From Vibrio cholerae (GTDB lineage: Bacteria > Actinomycetota > Actinomycetes > Actinomycetales > Micrococcaceae), in assembly GCA_009728235.1 (NCBI GenBank), contig WNZI01000006.1, positions 56,963 to 120,962 on the forward strand: DNA of 64,000 bases, given 5' to 3'. Position 1 is the first letter of the stretch; each line of letters opens with the position of its first letter. Shown piece after piece: positions 63,566-64,000 of the stretch. The notes beneath the pieces were generated by a model. That model was not told the DNA's origin. It worked only from the letters and a program-made list of their open reading frames with translations, and searched no databases. A program made the translations under genes and the position numbers.

Positions 63566-64000
63566 TCAGCCGGCGCTGATGGTGTTGTCGCCCTCCTCGT
63601 CGATGCTCGGGTCGCCCGTCGTGTAGGTCACGGTGTTGGTGGACCCGTCGACGTCGACCTGCCCGGTCGACTGCACCGAGGCGGTGTTGGAGTCACCATC
63701 GATGGAGACCGTGCGGACGGCAGTGCCGGTCAGGGTGTTCCCGTCGCCGTCGACGTCGAACTCGTCGGCGTCCTGGGCCGTGATGGTGTTGGAGTCCCCG
63801 TCCACGTCGATGTCCCCGCAGGAGCCGCTCACCTCGAGCTGCACCCCATCGGCGTCCAGGGAGATGTCGCCCCCGTTCTCACAGGTGATCGCCACCGTGA
63901 TGCCGGACTCGTCGATGCTGTAGTCGTCGTCGCGCCCGATGACCACGGGACCTCCACCCACGGCCTGGTCGGGTGCGGACGACGACGCCGCCGCGGAGGG
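63566..64000 (-). CDS. DUF3060-like surface protein (5' end beyond window)
   Basis: The minus-strand frame is open from beyond the right edge to the stop at 63566. The visible part is Asp/Gly/Thr-rich and built of repeated strands: DIDVDGDSNTITAQDADEFD, DGDGNTLTGTAV, DGDSNTASVQSTG, DGSTNTVTYTTG. This repeating pattern with a single Cys pair (CENG, SCGD) is that of DUF3060 beta-solenoid-like proteins. Upstream residues (SSSAPDQA) suggest a linker after a signal or lipobox outside the window. Function unknown. Confidence 0.7.
   Translation of the reverse strand, partial: PSAAASSSAPDQAVGGGPVVIGRDDDYSIDESGITVAITCENGGDISLDADGVQLEVSGSCGDIDVDGDSNTITAQDADEFDVDGDGNTLTGTAVRTVSIDGDSNTASVQSTGQVDVDGSTNTVTYTTGDPSIDEEGDNTISAG

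Overview
The window is high-GC DNA with dense, mostly intact bacterial genes, many ATGA/GTGA start-stop overlaps, LacI/TetR/LuxR-type regulators, excalibur and DUF3060 surface proteins, and an hxlA/hxlB pair. This fits an actinobacterium of the Micrococcaceae (Arthrobacter-like) chromosome. I see no rRNA, tRNA, insertion sequence, integrase or CRISPR array.

Layout. 1-2.5 kb: end of a sensor kinase/LuxR fusion, an alpha/beta hydrolase, an SRPBCC protein. 2.5-10.4 kb: a LysR regulator divergent from a tightly overlapping operon (HisD-family dehydrogenase, sugar-type ABC transporter without its ATPase, nitrilase-type amidase, GH13 glucosidase), which looks like one catabolic unit for a glycoside or polyol of unknown identity. 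10.5-14.8 kb: a PD-(D/E)XK-like orphan, two small membrane proteins, an M15-like peptidase and a membrane-tethered HNH nuclease. 14.8-17 kb: a methyltransferase and a TetR-controlled SnoaL/DUF1772 pair with clear palindromic operators. 17.3-18.8 kb: AT-richer DNA with a secreted, bacteriocin-like precursor and a small membrane partner, then a decayed RidA remnant. 18.8-23.8 kb: kinase, PaiB-like protein, YtcJ-like amidohydrolase, XRE/MmyB regulator and the ribulose-monophosphate genes hxlB-hxlA. 23.9-30.4 kb: a secreted protein, a LacI regulator and its probable target operon (two M20 hydrolases around two small permease-like proteins). 30.5-35.3 kb: G5/excalibur lipoprotein, amidase, exonuclease/BRCT protein, TetR, NERD protein. 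35.4-39 kb: LolA/RseB-like protein with an ABC exporter, then a GlsB/YeaQ-type protein. 39-47 kb: small membrane proteins, an ion channel, XRE regulator, MFS exporter and a NarL-type two-component system. 47-56 kb: two SDRs, a second GH13 glucosidase, DUF1992 protein, and an exopolysaccharide pair (cellulose-synthase-like GT2 plus a GH26-like/OpgC acyltransferase fusion). 56-64 kb: an F420-reductase-like oxidoreductase, a CitA/CitB-type two-component system divergent from tctC-tctB-tctA-usp, a GAF protein and a truncated DUF3060 protein.

A recurrent feature is that about a dozen otherwise well-preserved genes are split by single-base frame changes, nearly all one-base losses. Reading continues perfectly in the neighbouring frame each time, so I treat most as sequencing indels rather than true pseudogenes and annotate each across both frames. 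Start codons were chosen by overlap with the upstream stop, Shine-Dalgarno-like sequence, or where family homology begins. Family names are from pattern recognition; no database search was run.
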